In this document: piece by piece, positions 42,411-53,309 of the stretch
How the letters are laid out: each line of letters begins with the position of its first letter
Numbering within the stretch: position 1 is the stretch's first letter
From: Saccharum officinarum
Lineage: Eukaryota; Streptophyta; Magnoliopsida; Poales; Poaceae
Assembly (NCBI GenBank): GCA_020631735.1
Contig: CM036201.1
Location: 79,956,502-80,020,501, forward strand
Direction of reading: 5' to 3'
Length of the DNA stretch: 64,000 nt
Translations under genes and position numbers: made by a program
Notes under the pieces: model-generated
Databases searched by the model: none
Told to the model about the DNA's origin: nothing
What the model saw: only the letters and a program-made list of their open reading frames with translations

Positions 42411-44147
42411 TTGGACTTTTACTCGTCCTCGAGAAAAAGAATAGATTACCTTTAGGCATAATCTCTAGCCAAGACATCAACAGTAGATTTATTCCTTAGT
42501 CATACCTGTACTGTGGGATTCAAAGTGTCTACCATACCATTTTGGGCAGTTAAAGAATGGAACAGCCTGAAACTGAGCCCCTTTTTCCTTTCAACCGGTC
42601 ACTTGGTGTTTTTGTATGTATTTGAAATAAAAACATAGCTTACCTTCTACCTCATGTGGTACTCTCAAGTCACTCAAGATATGTGGTATTTGTGGACCTC
42701 TCTGAGGTATGTATGACAAATGTCGTATGGAACATCCTATTCTACAAAAGCTTATCTGGAGTTGATGGTATTTCAAGGATGTAGCATACTTACTTTGCAT
42801 ATATTACCCAGTCAAAACGGGATCCAAGGAGGGGAGTGACATACCCCTAGATTAGGACGTACACGTGGTGTGGTTTCAAAAGAATAAACATAATAGGAAA
42901 TATTTGTGGAAGGTAGAGGGGGTGCAAGATAATTCTACAATGCTCCTTTACAAAAGATATACTTATTCACCTTTGATTTGAGAAATTGCAACTTGAAACT
43001 TGTACTTCACAAAAGGCAAAATCAATACTTTCTTTTTCTTTCTTCTCTTTTTTTTCTTCTTCTTTTTTTAACAACAATGGGATACACTGAACTTTGATGA
43101 AACATTGTGAGAGAATGATAACATCCTAGAGCATTTTAGAATCATGGCTAGCAATCAAGAAAAACCTATAGGGAATATATTATTTTTGATTGTTTACTCC
43201 CAAGGTAGGAGCAAAACAAATTTTGAGTGGATCTAAATAGGTAATATGGTGGTGCGTACTTCCAGGGTAGAAGTAGCAAGGGGTGCAAGAATTAGTGTGA
43301 ATCCTGATCTTGGGAGCATGGCCCACCTCTCAACAAGGGTCTAGCACGGGTTGATCAAACTCAACACAAAGTAAATAGCTTGTGTGCTAGTTTTATACAT
43401 ATAAGGCTCTATTAGGCATTTATTCTTACCACAGAGGAGAAGCATAGCTAGAAATTTTAACATTTTTTTGTAAAAGAAATCCTCCAAGTGATAAAGTATC
43501 AGAAATCAGGTTCTCATGATTCTACTATCTCTCACTTCACAACAACTTAAATGATATGGGGTCCTTAAAAGTTAAGTTCCCAACAGTAACAGAACTCCCA
43601 GGAAAGAATCATGGTGTGAGTATATAAAAAGATCATGACTAAGATAATCTACCTTCTTTTTAATTTCAGCATTAAATAGGTTATACTTAAGAATTCATAA
43701 TGCGAAACATAACAGAAAGTGTGTATATAAAAATTAGAACACGTACGAAGCATACCTGACTATAGTCAAAGGATGAAGCGAGGAGGGCTTACCTCTTGGG
43801 TGCCTACCCCACTTGGGGTGGATCTCTAAAGCTCGCTTTGACGTGCAGGGTCCTCATGTTATGTGTCTTCAAGATTTTTCGTTCGTGCTGTAAAATCTGT
43901 TCATTATATCGTCGGGTGCTTCCCCCACACTTACTTCATATTTTCCTTTATATAAAACATGGTGGAGACAAAAGCACAAGCAAAATATATTCAATAATAA
44001 TAAACCAACTCTTTATTCAGTATCATATAAGGCACTTTGCTTACAATAAAAAGAATTCAGAATAAAAGAATTAATCTAAACAAAATAATTTAAGCAATCT
44101 CGCGACTAATCTCGAAAATGCCTTATCAACTGCTAGACGGACTCAAT
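42411..44147 (-). other. Long 3' non-coding region of element F
   Basis: No convincing reading frame. A 41-bp purine-rich run on the minus strand (43027-43068, long A and GAA blocks) could act as a second polypurine tract. Confidence 0.55.
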
Positions 44148-44786
44148 CTACTTCTTTAGCTTAGGAGGCTCTAAAGCACTTACGCACTTTTCTAGTTCCT
44201 TATTGTTCTTCTCTATGCCTTCTACTTTCTCGTGCGTACAAATAAAACATCTATTCTAAAGGCATAGAGTGGATTCTATAGAAGAGATAGTAGCATGCTG
44301 AGCCTCTATCAGCTTTTCTAGATCAGCTAAAGTCTTGCGACGCTTGCGCGGAGCTTCAGCCTTAGCAAGGGCGTGCTTAGGAGCTTCTTCGGGTGGAAGG
44401 AATTTGACTTTGCTTGGATGAGCGTGAACTCCTTCGAAGTAGGTGCGTTCCCCAGTGCTGTACTTGGCGCAACCGATCTCTCATTTCTTGTTGGTCTTCA
44501 CATCAATAAGTGTCTCATTGTGCTTCGGTGGCAAGAGCTTGGTTCCAGCAGGTAGCTTGATGACAGGCCTCTTCGACAGTTTATCTTCTAGCAAGAGGGG
44601 CTGCGGAGGTGCTGTGAGAACTGGCTGAGCGAAGTAAGATTGGCTATAGCTATGAGGTCTTGGTAGAATGGCAGCGAGGGGTTGAGCATTGCTAATTGGG
44701 ATAAGAGCTTTACAATTTGGATCTTCCTTAGGGATGGAATTGAGGTCGAGACCGTAGGGGATGATCCTCTTGTCGTGGTTGGCCAT
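44148..44786 (-). pseudogene. Lysine-rich ORF in the env-like position of element F
   Basis: Starts at ATG 44786 (MANHDKRIIPYGLDLNS). The first frame runs 101 codons to a TGA, but codon-like sequence continues in a neighbouring frame (EIGCAKYSTGERTYFEG ... RKRRKTLADLEKLIEAQ) and, after another shift near 44250, ends with a Lys/Glu-rich stretch ending PPKLKK and a stop at 44148. The ancestral product would be about 210 residues with a Pro-rich N-terminal half and a charged helical C-terminal half. I find no signal peptide, transmembrane helix or known envelope motif, so it is not a classical env. It has its own upstream TATA-like box and a strong splice acceptor. Function unknown. Confidence 0.6.
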
Positions 44787-44814
44787 TGGAGCTTGGGAGA
44801 GAGGGCTAGCACTT

Positions 44815-44878
44815 CTAAAAGGAAAAGAGTAATAATTTGATGGAATGATGATGGCTGACGTTACAGGGCGTTTATATA
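44815..44878 (-). promoter_or_regulatory. TATA box and splice acceptor upstream of the env-position ORF
   Basis: Minus strand: CCTATATAAAC (TATATAAA at 44878-44871), then about 55 nt to TTACTCTTTTCCTTTTAG (AG at 44816-44815), then 28 nt to ATG 44786. Either an internal promoter or a subgenomic splice acceptor would express the ORF. Both are sequence predictions. Confidence 0.5.
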
Positions 44879-45146
44879 GGAGGGTTCAGAGGATCCAAAC
44901 GGCATCTAAACAGTATCTCATGATAAAAACGTCTGAATAAACTAGGAATAAACTTTTTCTGAAAGAATAATATAGAAGAATCACGAAGGCAAAAGGCGGC
45001 GGTGAAACGGCGCAGGGGGTGGGCGCTCGGCCTACGAGCCCGGCTCCGGTTTACTTTTTCGCAGAATTTTTTAAATATTTTTGTTATTTCGAAAAATATG
45101 TTGGGCCCCGAAAAATGAAAACTAAAAGGGTCAGGCCTAACAATAC

Positions 45147-46742
45147 TTAAGTAATAAAGAAATTAATAATATCTAATTCTTCTAATTCTTTATTGGGCTC
45201 TAAAAATAATTTAAGGCGATGACCATTTACCTTGAATGACGTACATTCGTCATTTTGAAGCATGATCGCGCCATGTGATGATGCTTCTACCACTTTAAAT
45301 GGTCCTTCCCACTTACTTCGTAGCTTTCCATGTCCAAAAAGTTTCACCCTGGAATTAAAAAGTAATACCTTATCTCCTGGGGTGAATTCCTTCTTCTTAA
45401 TTCTCTTGTCATGCCATCTCTTAACTCTCTCTTTATAAATCTTTGAATTATGATATGATCTTTCTCTCCATTCGTCTAACTCTAAGAGTTACATTTTCCT
45501 CCTTATTCCGGCAGCATCAAGGTCCATGTTCCATTTCTTGATAGCCCAGTGAGCTTTAAATTCTAACTCAACTGGTAGGTGGCAAGTCTTCCCATACACC
45601 AACTGATAAAGAGACATTCCAATAGGTGTCTTGTATGCTGTTCGGTATGCCCAGAGTGCTTCGGAAAGCTTGTCCTTCTATCCAGTACCCATCTCATTTA
45701 CTGTCTTCTGCAGAATATTCTTGATTTGCTTATTTGATGTTTCTGCTTGCCCGCTTGTCTGAGGATGATAGGGGGTAGCGATGTTGTGATGTATTCCATG
45801 CTTAGACAAGTAGTTCTCAAAGCGCTTGTCGATGAAGTGTGATCCTCCGTCACTTATCACTATCCTCGGGACTCTAAATCTAGGAAATATTATCTCTTCA
45901 AATATCTTCTTGAAATTTATGTTATCAGCCTTCTTGCATGGCAGAGCTTCAATCCATTTGGAGACATAATCTACTGCCACCAAAATGTATTCGCATTTCC
46001 TCGATGGTGGGAATGGTCCCATATAGTCGATTCCCCAGACATCAAAGAGTTCAATCTAAAGGTTGTTGATGAGTAGCATGGCATCTCTTGTATTGATATT
46101 GTCGTGCCTCTGACATGGTCCACGTCTTCGGATGAATTCTCTTATGTCTTCATACATTGTTAGCCAAAAGAATTCACATTGCCAAATCTTTGCATGTGTG
46201 CCGAATGCCCCATAATGTCCTCCATATGGTGATGAATGGCATCTCTCAACAATTTTTATTCCTTCCTCAACAGGTACACATCTCCAGAGTAGACCATCTG
46301 AGCAGACTCGGAAGAGGTACGGTTCATCCCATATGTGAGTACGACTTTCCTAGACGAGTTTCCTTTTGTTTGCTCCTGGTGGTACATATCCTGAAACCAT
46401 AAAATTAATAATATCTGCGTACCAGGGGTCAGATCTGTTGATCTTGTAGGGCATGTCATCCCGGAGTGAATCGTCGATGGACATTTCCTGTGAATTCTCA
46501 AACTGCATTCTAGACAAGTGATCGGCAATAGAATTTTTCACTCCCTTTTTATCTTTTATTTCTAAGTCAGATTCTTGGAGTAAAAAAATATATCGTATTA
46601 AACATGGTTTAGTATCTTTCTTAGTGAGCAAATATTTTAGAGCAGCATGATCAGAATAAATAATTACTTTAGCTCCCACTAAGTAAGATCTAAACTTACC
46701 GATAGCAAAAACAACAAAGGAGTTCTTTTTCAGTAGTTGCAT
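45147..46742 (-). pseudogene. Element F RNase H and integrase
   Basis: One register from 46742 to 45147 with several stops. RNase H: IIYSDHAALKYLL and SIADHLSRM. Integrase core: Asp in [10 protein letters not shown], Asp in VISDGGSHF, Glu in [10 protein letters not shown]. The C-terminal integrase segment has KLRSKWEGPFKV. Stops occur near 46349, 46059 and 45677 and include a probable TGG-to-TAG change after NEMGTG. No chromodomain, as expected for Athila. RT is in a different frame upstream (shift near 46745). Confidence 0.87.
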
Positions 46743-46755
46743 AATTAAGTTGAGG

Positions 46756-48228
46756 TCATGTTAAAGTTTTGCTAGCATAGGCTATTGCATGATGCTTTTT
46801 ATCTTTAGTTTGTCCTAAAACTGCCCCCACAGCATAATCACTTGCATCACATATAATTTCAAAAGGTAAAGACCAATCAGGGGGTTGAATGATTGGTGCT
46901 GAGATCAGTGCTTTCTTTAAAATTTTAAAAGATCTTAAACATTCATCATCAAATTCAAAAGGAACATCCTTGGCTAGCAAACGAGTAAGAGGTCTAGCAA
47001 TAAATAAGAAATCTTTTATAAATCTATGATAAAAACCAGCATGGCCAAGAAAACTTCTAACTCCTTTTACATTCACAGGCGGAGGTAGCTTTTCAATTAC
47101 TTCAATTTTAGCCCTATCTATCTCTATACCTCTTTCAGACACTAAGTGTCCTAGCACTATTCCTTCTCTAACCATAAAATGGCATTTCTCCCAATTGAGG
47201 ACTAAGTGCTTTTCTTCACATCTTTGCAAAACTCTATCTAAGTTTTCAAGACAATCATCAAAAGTTTTTCCATAAACAAAAAAGTCATCCATGAAAACTT
47301 CTATAATCTCTTCAATCATTTCAGAAAATATAGACATCATACATCTTTGAAAAGAAGCTGGAGCATTACATAACCCAAAAGACATTCTACGATAAGCATA
47401 AGTTAAATAGGGGCATGTAAATGTAGTTTTACTTTGATCATCAGGATGGATAGAGATTTGGTGATACCCCGAATATCCATCAAGGAAACAAAAGAAAAAA
47501 TGATTGGCTAACCATTCTAACATATCATCAATAAAAGGCAACGGAAAGTGATCCTTCCTAGTAGCTTTATTAAGTTTTATATAGTCTATGCACATCCGCC
47601 ATCCTATGACGGTACGTTGAGGGATCAACTCATTCTTCTCATTTTTAACAACAGTCATGCCTCCCTTTTTAGGCACAACTTGAACAGGGCTTATCCACTC
47701 ACTATGTGGCACAGGATAAATAATCACGTCGTGCAAAAGTTTCAAAACTTCCTTTTTAACAACCTCCCTCATCGCATTGTTAAGTCTACGTTGTGGCTCT
47801 CTAGAAGGTGAAACAGTAGGATCTGTTGGAATGCGATGGGTGCAAAGGGCAGGACTAATTCCTTTAAGATCTTGGAGTGAGTAGCCAAAAGTTGATAGAT
47901 GTTTCTCTAAGACAGCCATTAAGCAAAAAGTTTGTTCCGGAGTAAGTTTATCACTTATGATCACAGGAAACTCTGGATCATCATTTAGAAAAGCATATTT
48001 AAGACCGATTGATAAAAGTTTATGTTCTATAGGAGGTCTAGGTGACTCTGCAAACTCATCTAAAGGTTCAGGCTCAGAGTAGTCAGCCTCTTCTTCTATG
48101 AAGAATTGAGCATCATCCTCTAGACCTGAGTCAACTAAGAACTCTAGAGAAGCAGCCTTAAATTCCTCTAGCAGGTTAGATTCTGGATAAGATTCGGTCC
48201 TAGTATTTAGAGAATGAGATATGGACAT
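46756..48228 (-). pseudogene. Element F reverse transcriptase
   Basis: A 490-codon open frame containing a complete Gypsy RT. It shows WISPVQVVPKKGG, the Athila-typical TVVKNEKNELIPQRT insertion, WRMCIDYIKLN, FCFLDGYSGYHQI, the catalytic FMDDFFVYG and VRSFLGHAGFYHRFIKDF, and ends in RNase H with EIICDASDYAVGAVLG. The frame is intact across RT; damage lies on either side. Confidence 0.9.
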
Positions 48229-48327
48229 TGGGAATTGAAGTTTCTTTCCAAAACAAATGTTTATTTTTCCTATTTATCCTTCATAAAGGAGTCTTCTAAA
48301 AGGTTATCCTATCAACAGGTCGAAGTC

Positions 48328-48798
48328 TCATATGGGGAAGACATAAAAGCTCAAATGAACCAAGGTTCCTTCTACCTGGATTGGTTGAATATGTAAAATT
48401 CCTAGACTGGGGACAATATGTCCTGAAAGACTCTTCATCAATTTTGTAGTTGGGATTAATGTCATGTGCCTCATTAAATGTTGTGCAAGTGAAATAGACA
48501 TGATATTAATGCCCACAACTAGATTATAGAGAGCATCCATGTAATCGAAATTAAATGAGCACCATATTGGAAGATAGGGTGAATCCAAACGGATCACATC
48601 AGAGAAAAGCTTTGATTCCTCTAACCATTCACTGCTTATGACCGACACTAATTCTGCTGAAGTACTTCTATAAGAAATATCCTCAGAAGGATTCAAAGAT
48701 TCTCTAAGGTGATTATGATGATTCTGTGGTTTTTTATAGAATAATAATTCATAATGTTTCCAAAAATCAAAAAAAAGATCGGGTTCGATATCAAGCAT
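48328..48798 (-). pseudogene. Element F protease region
   Basis: Resembles the pepsin-like retroviral protease of Athila elements: NLVVGINIMSISLAQHLM at the active-site position, then PSLGILHIQPIQVEGTLVHLSFYV. The expected D-x-G catalytic triplet is replaced by N-L-V, so the enzyme would be inactive. The short segment between here and RT is non-conserved linker. Confidence 0.65.
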
Positions 48799-48918
48799 AA
48801 AATCAGGAAACGGAATTTATTCTTCTTCTTGCTCAGAACTTGGAATAGCTGAAGTAGATGGTATATCTGGTAAAGAATTTGCTTCAGCCACTTGAGGTTC
48901 TTCTTCTAGGAGATTATC

Positions 48919-49555
48919 TTATTCAGAGGATAGGATTTGATCTAAGATTAATCTTGTTTTTTTCTGACGAAACATGCAAGAATGATCCTTTAGAAGTTGT
49001 ATCAAGCAATTGCTTACTGTTTTTATGAAGACCTTTATAAAAATATTGAAGAAGAATAGGGTCTTGTAAACTAAGATCCAGGCCAGATGCTTAAAAAGTA
49101 GTGAAACGATTTTAGGATGAGGCCAAAGATTCATTAGGTTCTTGCTTAAAGGTCAGAACCTTGACTCTAAGGTCGACGATTTGAGAGATAGGGTAAAAAT
49201 CTAGATAAAAATTAGAATGTAAGGATCCCCAATCTCCTTGTTGCTTACCTACGGCTTTATCATACCATTGTCTAGCTTTTTCCTTTAAAGAGAAAGGAAA
49301 TAGCTTCCAACGTAAAGTTTGATCCGACATGCCCTCTATGCGAAGACAGTCACATGTTTGCTCAAAATCTCTAATATGAAGGTAAGGGTTTTCGTCTACT
49401 CCTCCTGAAAAGGATAGACTTTGGACCATTGCAATTAACCGTGGACTCAGCCTATAGTTAGGGGTTTGGATAGGTTGTGATGACTCCCATGGCACTAGGT
49501 TGGTCTCCGTGGGCACAGAAAATTGAAAGATAGGAATTAAATTTATGTTATCCAT
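48919..49555 (-). pseudogene. Element F gag
   Basis: Starts at ATG 49555 (MDNINLIPIFQF); the open frame to 49573 begins with a non-ATG codon. It contains the gag retrotransposon domain (DENPYLHIRDFEQTCDCLRIEGMSDQ, KLFPFSLKEKARQWYD). It shifts frame near 49115 and continues as LQDPILLQYFYKG-like text to about 48919. A typical plant gag would be longer, so the C-terminal part is decayed. Confidence 0.8.
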
Positions 49556-49662
49556 AAGGATAGAAAAAGGCAAGAAGGATAAGGTAAGAAATAAAAAGGA
49601 AAAGAGAAAAGTATAGGTACAAGGTAAGCAAGACTTAAGGTTAACTCGGCTGACGTCTTTCT

Positions 49663-49679
49663 CCCCGGCAACGGCGCCA
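49663..49679 (-). other. tRNA-Asp-type primer-binding site of element F
   Basis: Minus-strand TGGCGCCGTTGCCGGGG lies eight bases inside the 5' LTR end and is complementary to the 3' end of plant tRNA-Asp. This is the usual Athila primer. Confidence 0.88.
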
Positions 49680-49687
49680 GAAATGCT

Positions 49688-50954
49688 TGTTGATACTAGA
49701 TACGCACACGAAGGAATTCAAGAGAAATAATCCGCAAGCGCACGGATATCGGTGAGCACTTCACCCGGGAGATAAGTCCAGAGTATCGTATTTGTTTTAT
49801 CCGCAAGGAGAAAACGTGCGATGACTAACCTAGTCTTTACTATTACCCCTGGACCACACTACAAGGTGGTGAAGATATAAGCGATTAGAGAGAACTACAA
49901 CGATAGTCTGGTTCCAACCTATAGCAAGCTATGATACTATTGATCTTATGGGAAATACCAATGGAAAAGAGACACCACAGAGGATGCTTAACCAGGGTAC
50001 TTAATCCTACCAAACCTTCTGACAGGAGGAGACTCCAAAGGTAATAATGGGATTGTCACGTCCCATGCTACTACTCACTAATCCGGCCAGATAGGGGATA
50101 AATACGAGTATTCCTGGCTCAAGCACCACGCTTACACTACGAATGATTACTCTATTCCCTATGCGAAGCGAATAAAGTAAACCCGTAAATCAAAAAACAA
50201 TAATAACAACGTACTTACTTAGTATTAGAAGTTGAATTGCCGAAGAATCCTAGAACCAAGCCTCGGGTTAGGAGACTTGATCCCGTAGATACAAGCTTGG
50301 AGAGGAGACACCGACAGGTCGGGCTTCCTCCAATCTTCTACCTCTATTCTAACTCTTTCAATCTAGAAGAATATCTCTAATCTCACATAGAAACTACAAA
50401 GCTAAACTCTCTTATATGTGCCCTAGAGACAGATCTATTCAAGGGACCCCTCTCAGACGAATTCTCTCTAGAAAATATGAATTAGGGTTTCTGAACTCTC
50501 TCCTCCAAGGGCCAGGGGCCTTGCTTATATAGCCCTCTAGGAAGCACCACAGCTCTCAGATCAAACCGACCTTGATCAACGATTTTTATTCATCCTCAAA
50601 GGCGGTGGAGACAGGATCCGCGAGGTGAAAGGCGATCGGCTCTCAGGGCTGGGCGGCCGCCCCTGGGGCTGGGCGCCCGCCCCTGTCACAGTGACAGGTG
50701 GGCCCCATCTCCCAGGGTTTGGCTTTTTGAACCTTCTAGATTATAGTTTTTTCATATGTGGTCCTTTCTCTCTATGTAAACCTGACATGTGGGCCATCTT
50801 TGATTATTTTCAGCTGACACCCTACAGAAATATATATTCACCAAAACTCGTGGAATTCTGTCGGTTAAACACCTAGTCTATGGTGGTAATTGACTTTATA
50901 GCATTCTTTTAAGTAAGTTGACGGTTAAAAATGATAGTTAACTACCGTCAAACA
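49688..50954 (-). repeat. 5' LTR of element F
   Basis: Pairs with 41131-42397. Its outer end carries one extra A (GTCAAACA versus GTCAACA). Confidence 0.92.
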
Positions 50955-51333
50955 GCGCGCGTAACGAAGTGACACGGGCGTCTGGACACGCGCTTTTGTG
51001 CGCTAGTATCTTCTTAAATTTGCATTTGGTAAACAAAATCTCTTTTTTATATGGCAAAAAAAGAGGGCTCACTGTTGTAGAAGCCTGAAGCCTGAAGCCA
51101 GTTGCATTCAGTCCTACTAATTCAGTACTACTTTTCATTTGCAAAGAGTTAATAGAATTATTACGTCATAACTTATAGCATATATACTCTACAATAATTT
51201 CACACACAATTCAACAGTTACCACCGGATCTCCAAACAAAAAGAAAAAAAAAGAAATAACAACACCAAGAAAAAGGTGCGTGTAAAAAAACTTGGATCGA
51301 GAGCCATGGACGGACGAGGAGCCGGCCGGCTGG
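50955..51333. other. Flank of element F and 3' region of the glycosylase gene
   Basis: 50955-51010 is GC-rich and resembles 41000-41130 in style (TCTGGACACGCGC versus GTGCGGACGTCC). From about 51010 it turns AT-rich; the last about 120 bp are the likely 3' UTR of the glycosylase gene. Confidence 0.45.
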
Positions 51334-53136
51334 CTATGCGGCGACGTTGGTGATGCCCCAGGATCGCTCGGCGAGGCGGACGCAGTCGTGGAAGCGGAAG
51401 CAGTCGACGAGGTGGTCGATGGCCATGCCGGCGGCCTGCATGAAGGAGTAGACGATGACGGGGCCGACGAGGCGGAACCCCCGGCGGACGAGGTCCTTGC
51501 TCACCGCCTCCGACTTGGGCGTCCGGAACGGGATGTACTTGTGGTGCCGGTACTTGCCCACCACTGGCCGGTGGTTCACGTGGCCCCACATGTAGCCGCT
51601 GAAGGAGCCGAACTCCCTGGCCACCTTCTGGATGCACTTGGCGTTCTCCACGATGCACCGGACCCTGCACTCGGCGAGCCTCAGCTCCCTGTTGCCGCTG
51701 ATCTCCGCGACGTCGTCCTCGTCCATCCGCGCCACCGCGCTGGGGTCGAAGTCGGCGAACGCCTCCCTGTACATGTCTCGCCGCTTGAGGATCTCCGTCC
51801 AGTTGTGGTCGATCAGCATCCCTGACAGCGACAGAAGCTCGAACAGCCGGCTGCGTGCATATGTGCCAATCGATCATTCATTCACCGCAGACATCGATCA
51901 CAAGCATGAAGATTAGTTTCAATAAGTTTGCAAGTTGACAAATTCAGGGAGAAATTAAATGTGGTGGCAAAATCAAATACTATACTTGTCGCTGTACACA
52001 GGGACGCCCCAGCACTCGTCGTGGAACTGAACGTACGCCTCGTCTGCACAACACAATGCGTTTATTAATTTGCAGTCAGTCATTCAGATTCAGTCAGTTT
52101 TCGCTTTTTCGGTTTCTGATTGAGTTGTTCGTTTTTTCTATCCCTAGTTAGTCTATTTTGCCCAACAAACTACACCGAACAGGAGACAAGTCCCTTTCCG
52201 ATGAATTTGTCGACTGAATGCTGCTATTGTCCATCTCACCAGCACTCAAATTTGGTCAGTCAAATCGGAGCATCAAGTCAGCGATGTCGACTTCGCCACT
52301 TCTTAAAGGACAAGGCTGTCTGCCTGACTGTCCCCATTGTCTATCCAAACTTCTTTTGTTTTATAAAAAAAATCTTGACAAATCTTTATATAGTCATTGG
52401 TTGGTAAAAATTTACTTTTTTTGCATCATTCAGTTAGCCGAGTGCATGCATGCATCTCCTTTTTTTTAGATAATATATATGCACATCTCCTGTACAAAAA
52501 AACCGATGTTCTCAAAGGTGAAAGCGCGTGGTTAAAGCCCAGCTCTGTCAAATTGGATGAGATGATAGGTTTGGATTAGAAACTGTTTTCGTCCGGTAGA
52601 AACATCATGCTAATATAATGCATGTGAATGAAACAAATACATGAATCAAGATCACTAATTCAGTTGAAAAGGATTGACAGAAACAAAGTTAGCTAGCATT
52701 TTAGTTCCTTACCACTGTTCTTGGTGATCCAGCTGCACCTATGCAAGCTCCCCGGTTCACTGCAGTCGAAGTCCTCCTCACCTCCTTCGACGTCATGGTC
52801 ACTGACCTTATCATCCTCTCGCCTCATCTCCCGAGTCACCATCACGTCGCCCCAGGGGCTGAAGGTGCCACCATAGAGCAGCGGCACCTTGGGCTCCCAG
52901 CTGGAGTTGGAGCTGCTGATGGAGGAGTCGTTGGAGTTCTGCGACAGCGAGAGCGACGACAATGTGAGGTTGGAGCTGCTCCTCTGGATGCCTAGCGGGT
53001 AGATCCTCTGCATGTACTTGCTGGCCGCTTGGTTCATGGCCTGCTGCAGCTTCCTGTCGATGCTCTTCATGTGGTTGTTGCCAGGGCTTTTCTCGAAGGC
53101 ATGGTGCTGCTGCCGGCTGTGTGCTGTGGTGATCAT
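51334..53136 (-). CDS. DNA-3-methyladenine glycosylase I family protein (three exons)
   Basis: Exons on the minus strand: 53136-52713, 52043-51986, 51850-51334. All introns are GT-AG (donors GTAAGG and GTATAG; acceptors TGCAG and CGCAG). They sum to 999 nt, an uninterrupted 332-residue protein. The first about 130 residues are Ser/Asn-rich and variable, with YMQRIYPLGIQRSSSNLTLSS typical of the plant family. The catalytic domain starts at RCSWIT (C134). Zinc ligands of the TagI type can be assigned as C134, H149 (FHDECWGVP), H307 and C311 (DHLVDC). NWTEILKRRDMYREAFADFD, VRCIVENAKCIQKV, GSFSGYMWGHVNHRP and RGFRLVGPVIVYSFMQA are all present. It removes 3-methyladenine from alkylated DNA in base excision repair (family knowledge). 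No damage is visible; likely functional. Confidence 0.92.
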
Positions 53137-53243
53137 CGTGCTGTGCTGCTGCCACGCGCGAGGCAGGTGTTTTGGGAGGCAGACTATGAATGAATGAAGA
53201 GATCGAGCTTGGAATGAGGTTTGGTATGTGTGGTTCTGGGTCT

Positions 53244-53251
53244 ATTATAAA
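53244..53251 (-). promoter_or_regulatory. TATA box of the glycosylase gene
   Basis: Minus-strand TTTATAAT (context CCCTTTATAATAGACCC) about 110 bp upstream of the ATG, followed by a C/T-rich probable 5' UTR. Confidence 0.6.
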
Positions 53252-53309
53252 GGGTTTCAGGTTAAGGTGCTGCGTCAGGCTTGTTTGGTAGCATATGGGC
53301 TTCAAGGTA

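Larger units (their letters stand above)
41131..50954 (-). mobile_element. Athila-like Gypsy retrotransposon F
   Basis: A 9.8-kb minus-strand element with 1267-bp LTRs (41131-42397 and 49688-50954) starting TGTTGATAC on the plus strand and ending CAACA/CAAACA. Flanks GCACG (41126-41130) and GCGCG (50955-50959) fit a five-base duplication with one mismatch. The primer site matches tRNA-Asp, and RT has the TVVKNEKNELIP insertion, both typical of the Athila lineage. Gag, protease, RT, RNase H and integrase are recognisable but broken. An extra ORF follows integrase in the env-like position, then about 1.75 kb of non-coding sequence. LTR divergence looks like about 5 percent in a short sample. 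Confidence 0.9.

Noticed and set aside
51218..51877. 219-codon frame overlapping the glycosylase last exon
   Set aside because: Another frame of the same exon; Arg/Gly-rich without domain, while the glycosylase frame is conserved and splices in register.
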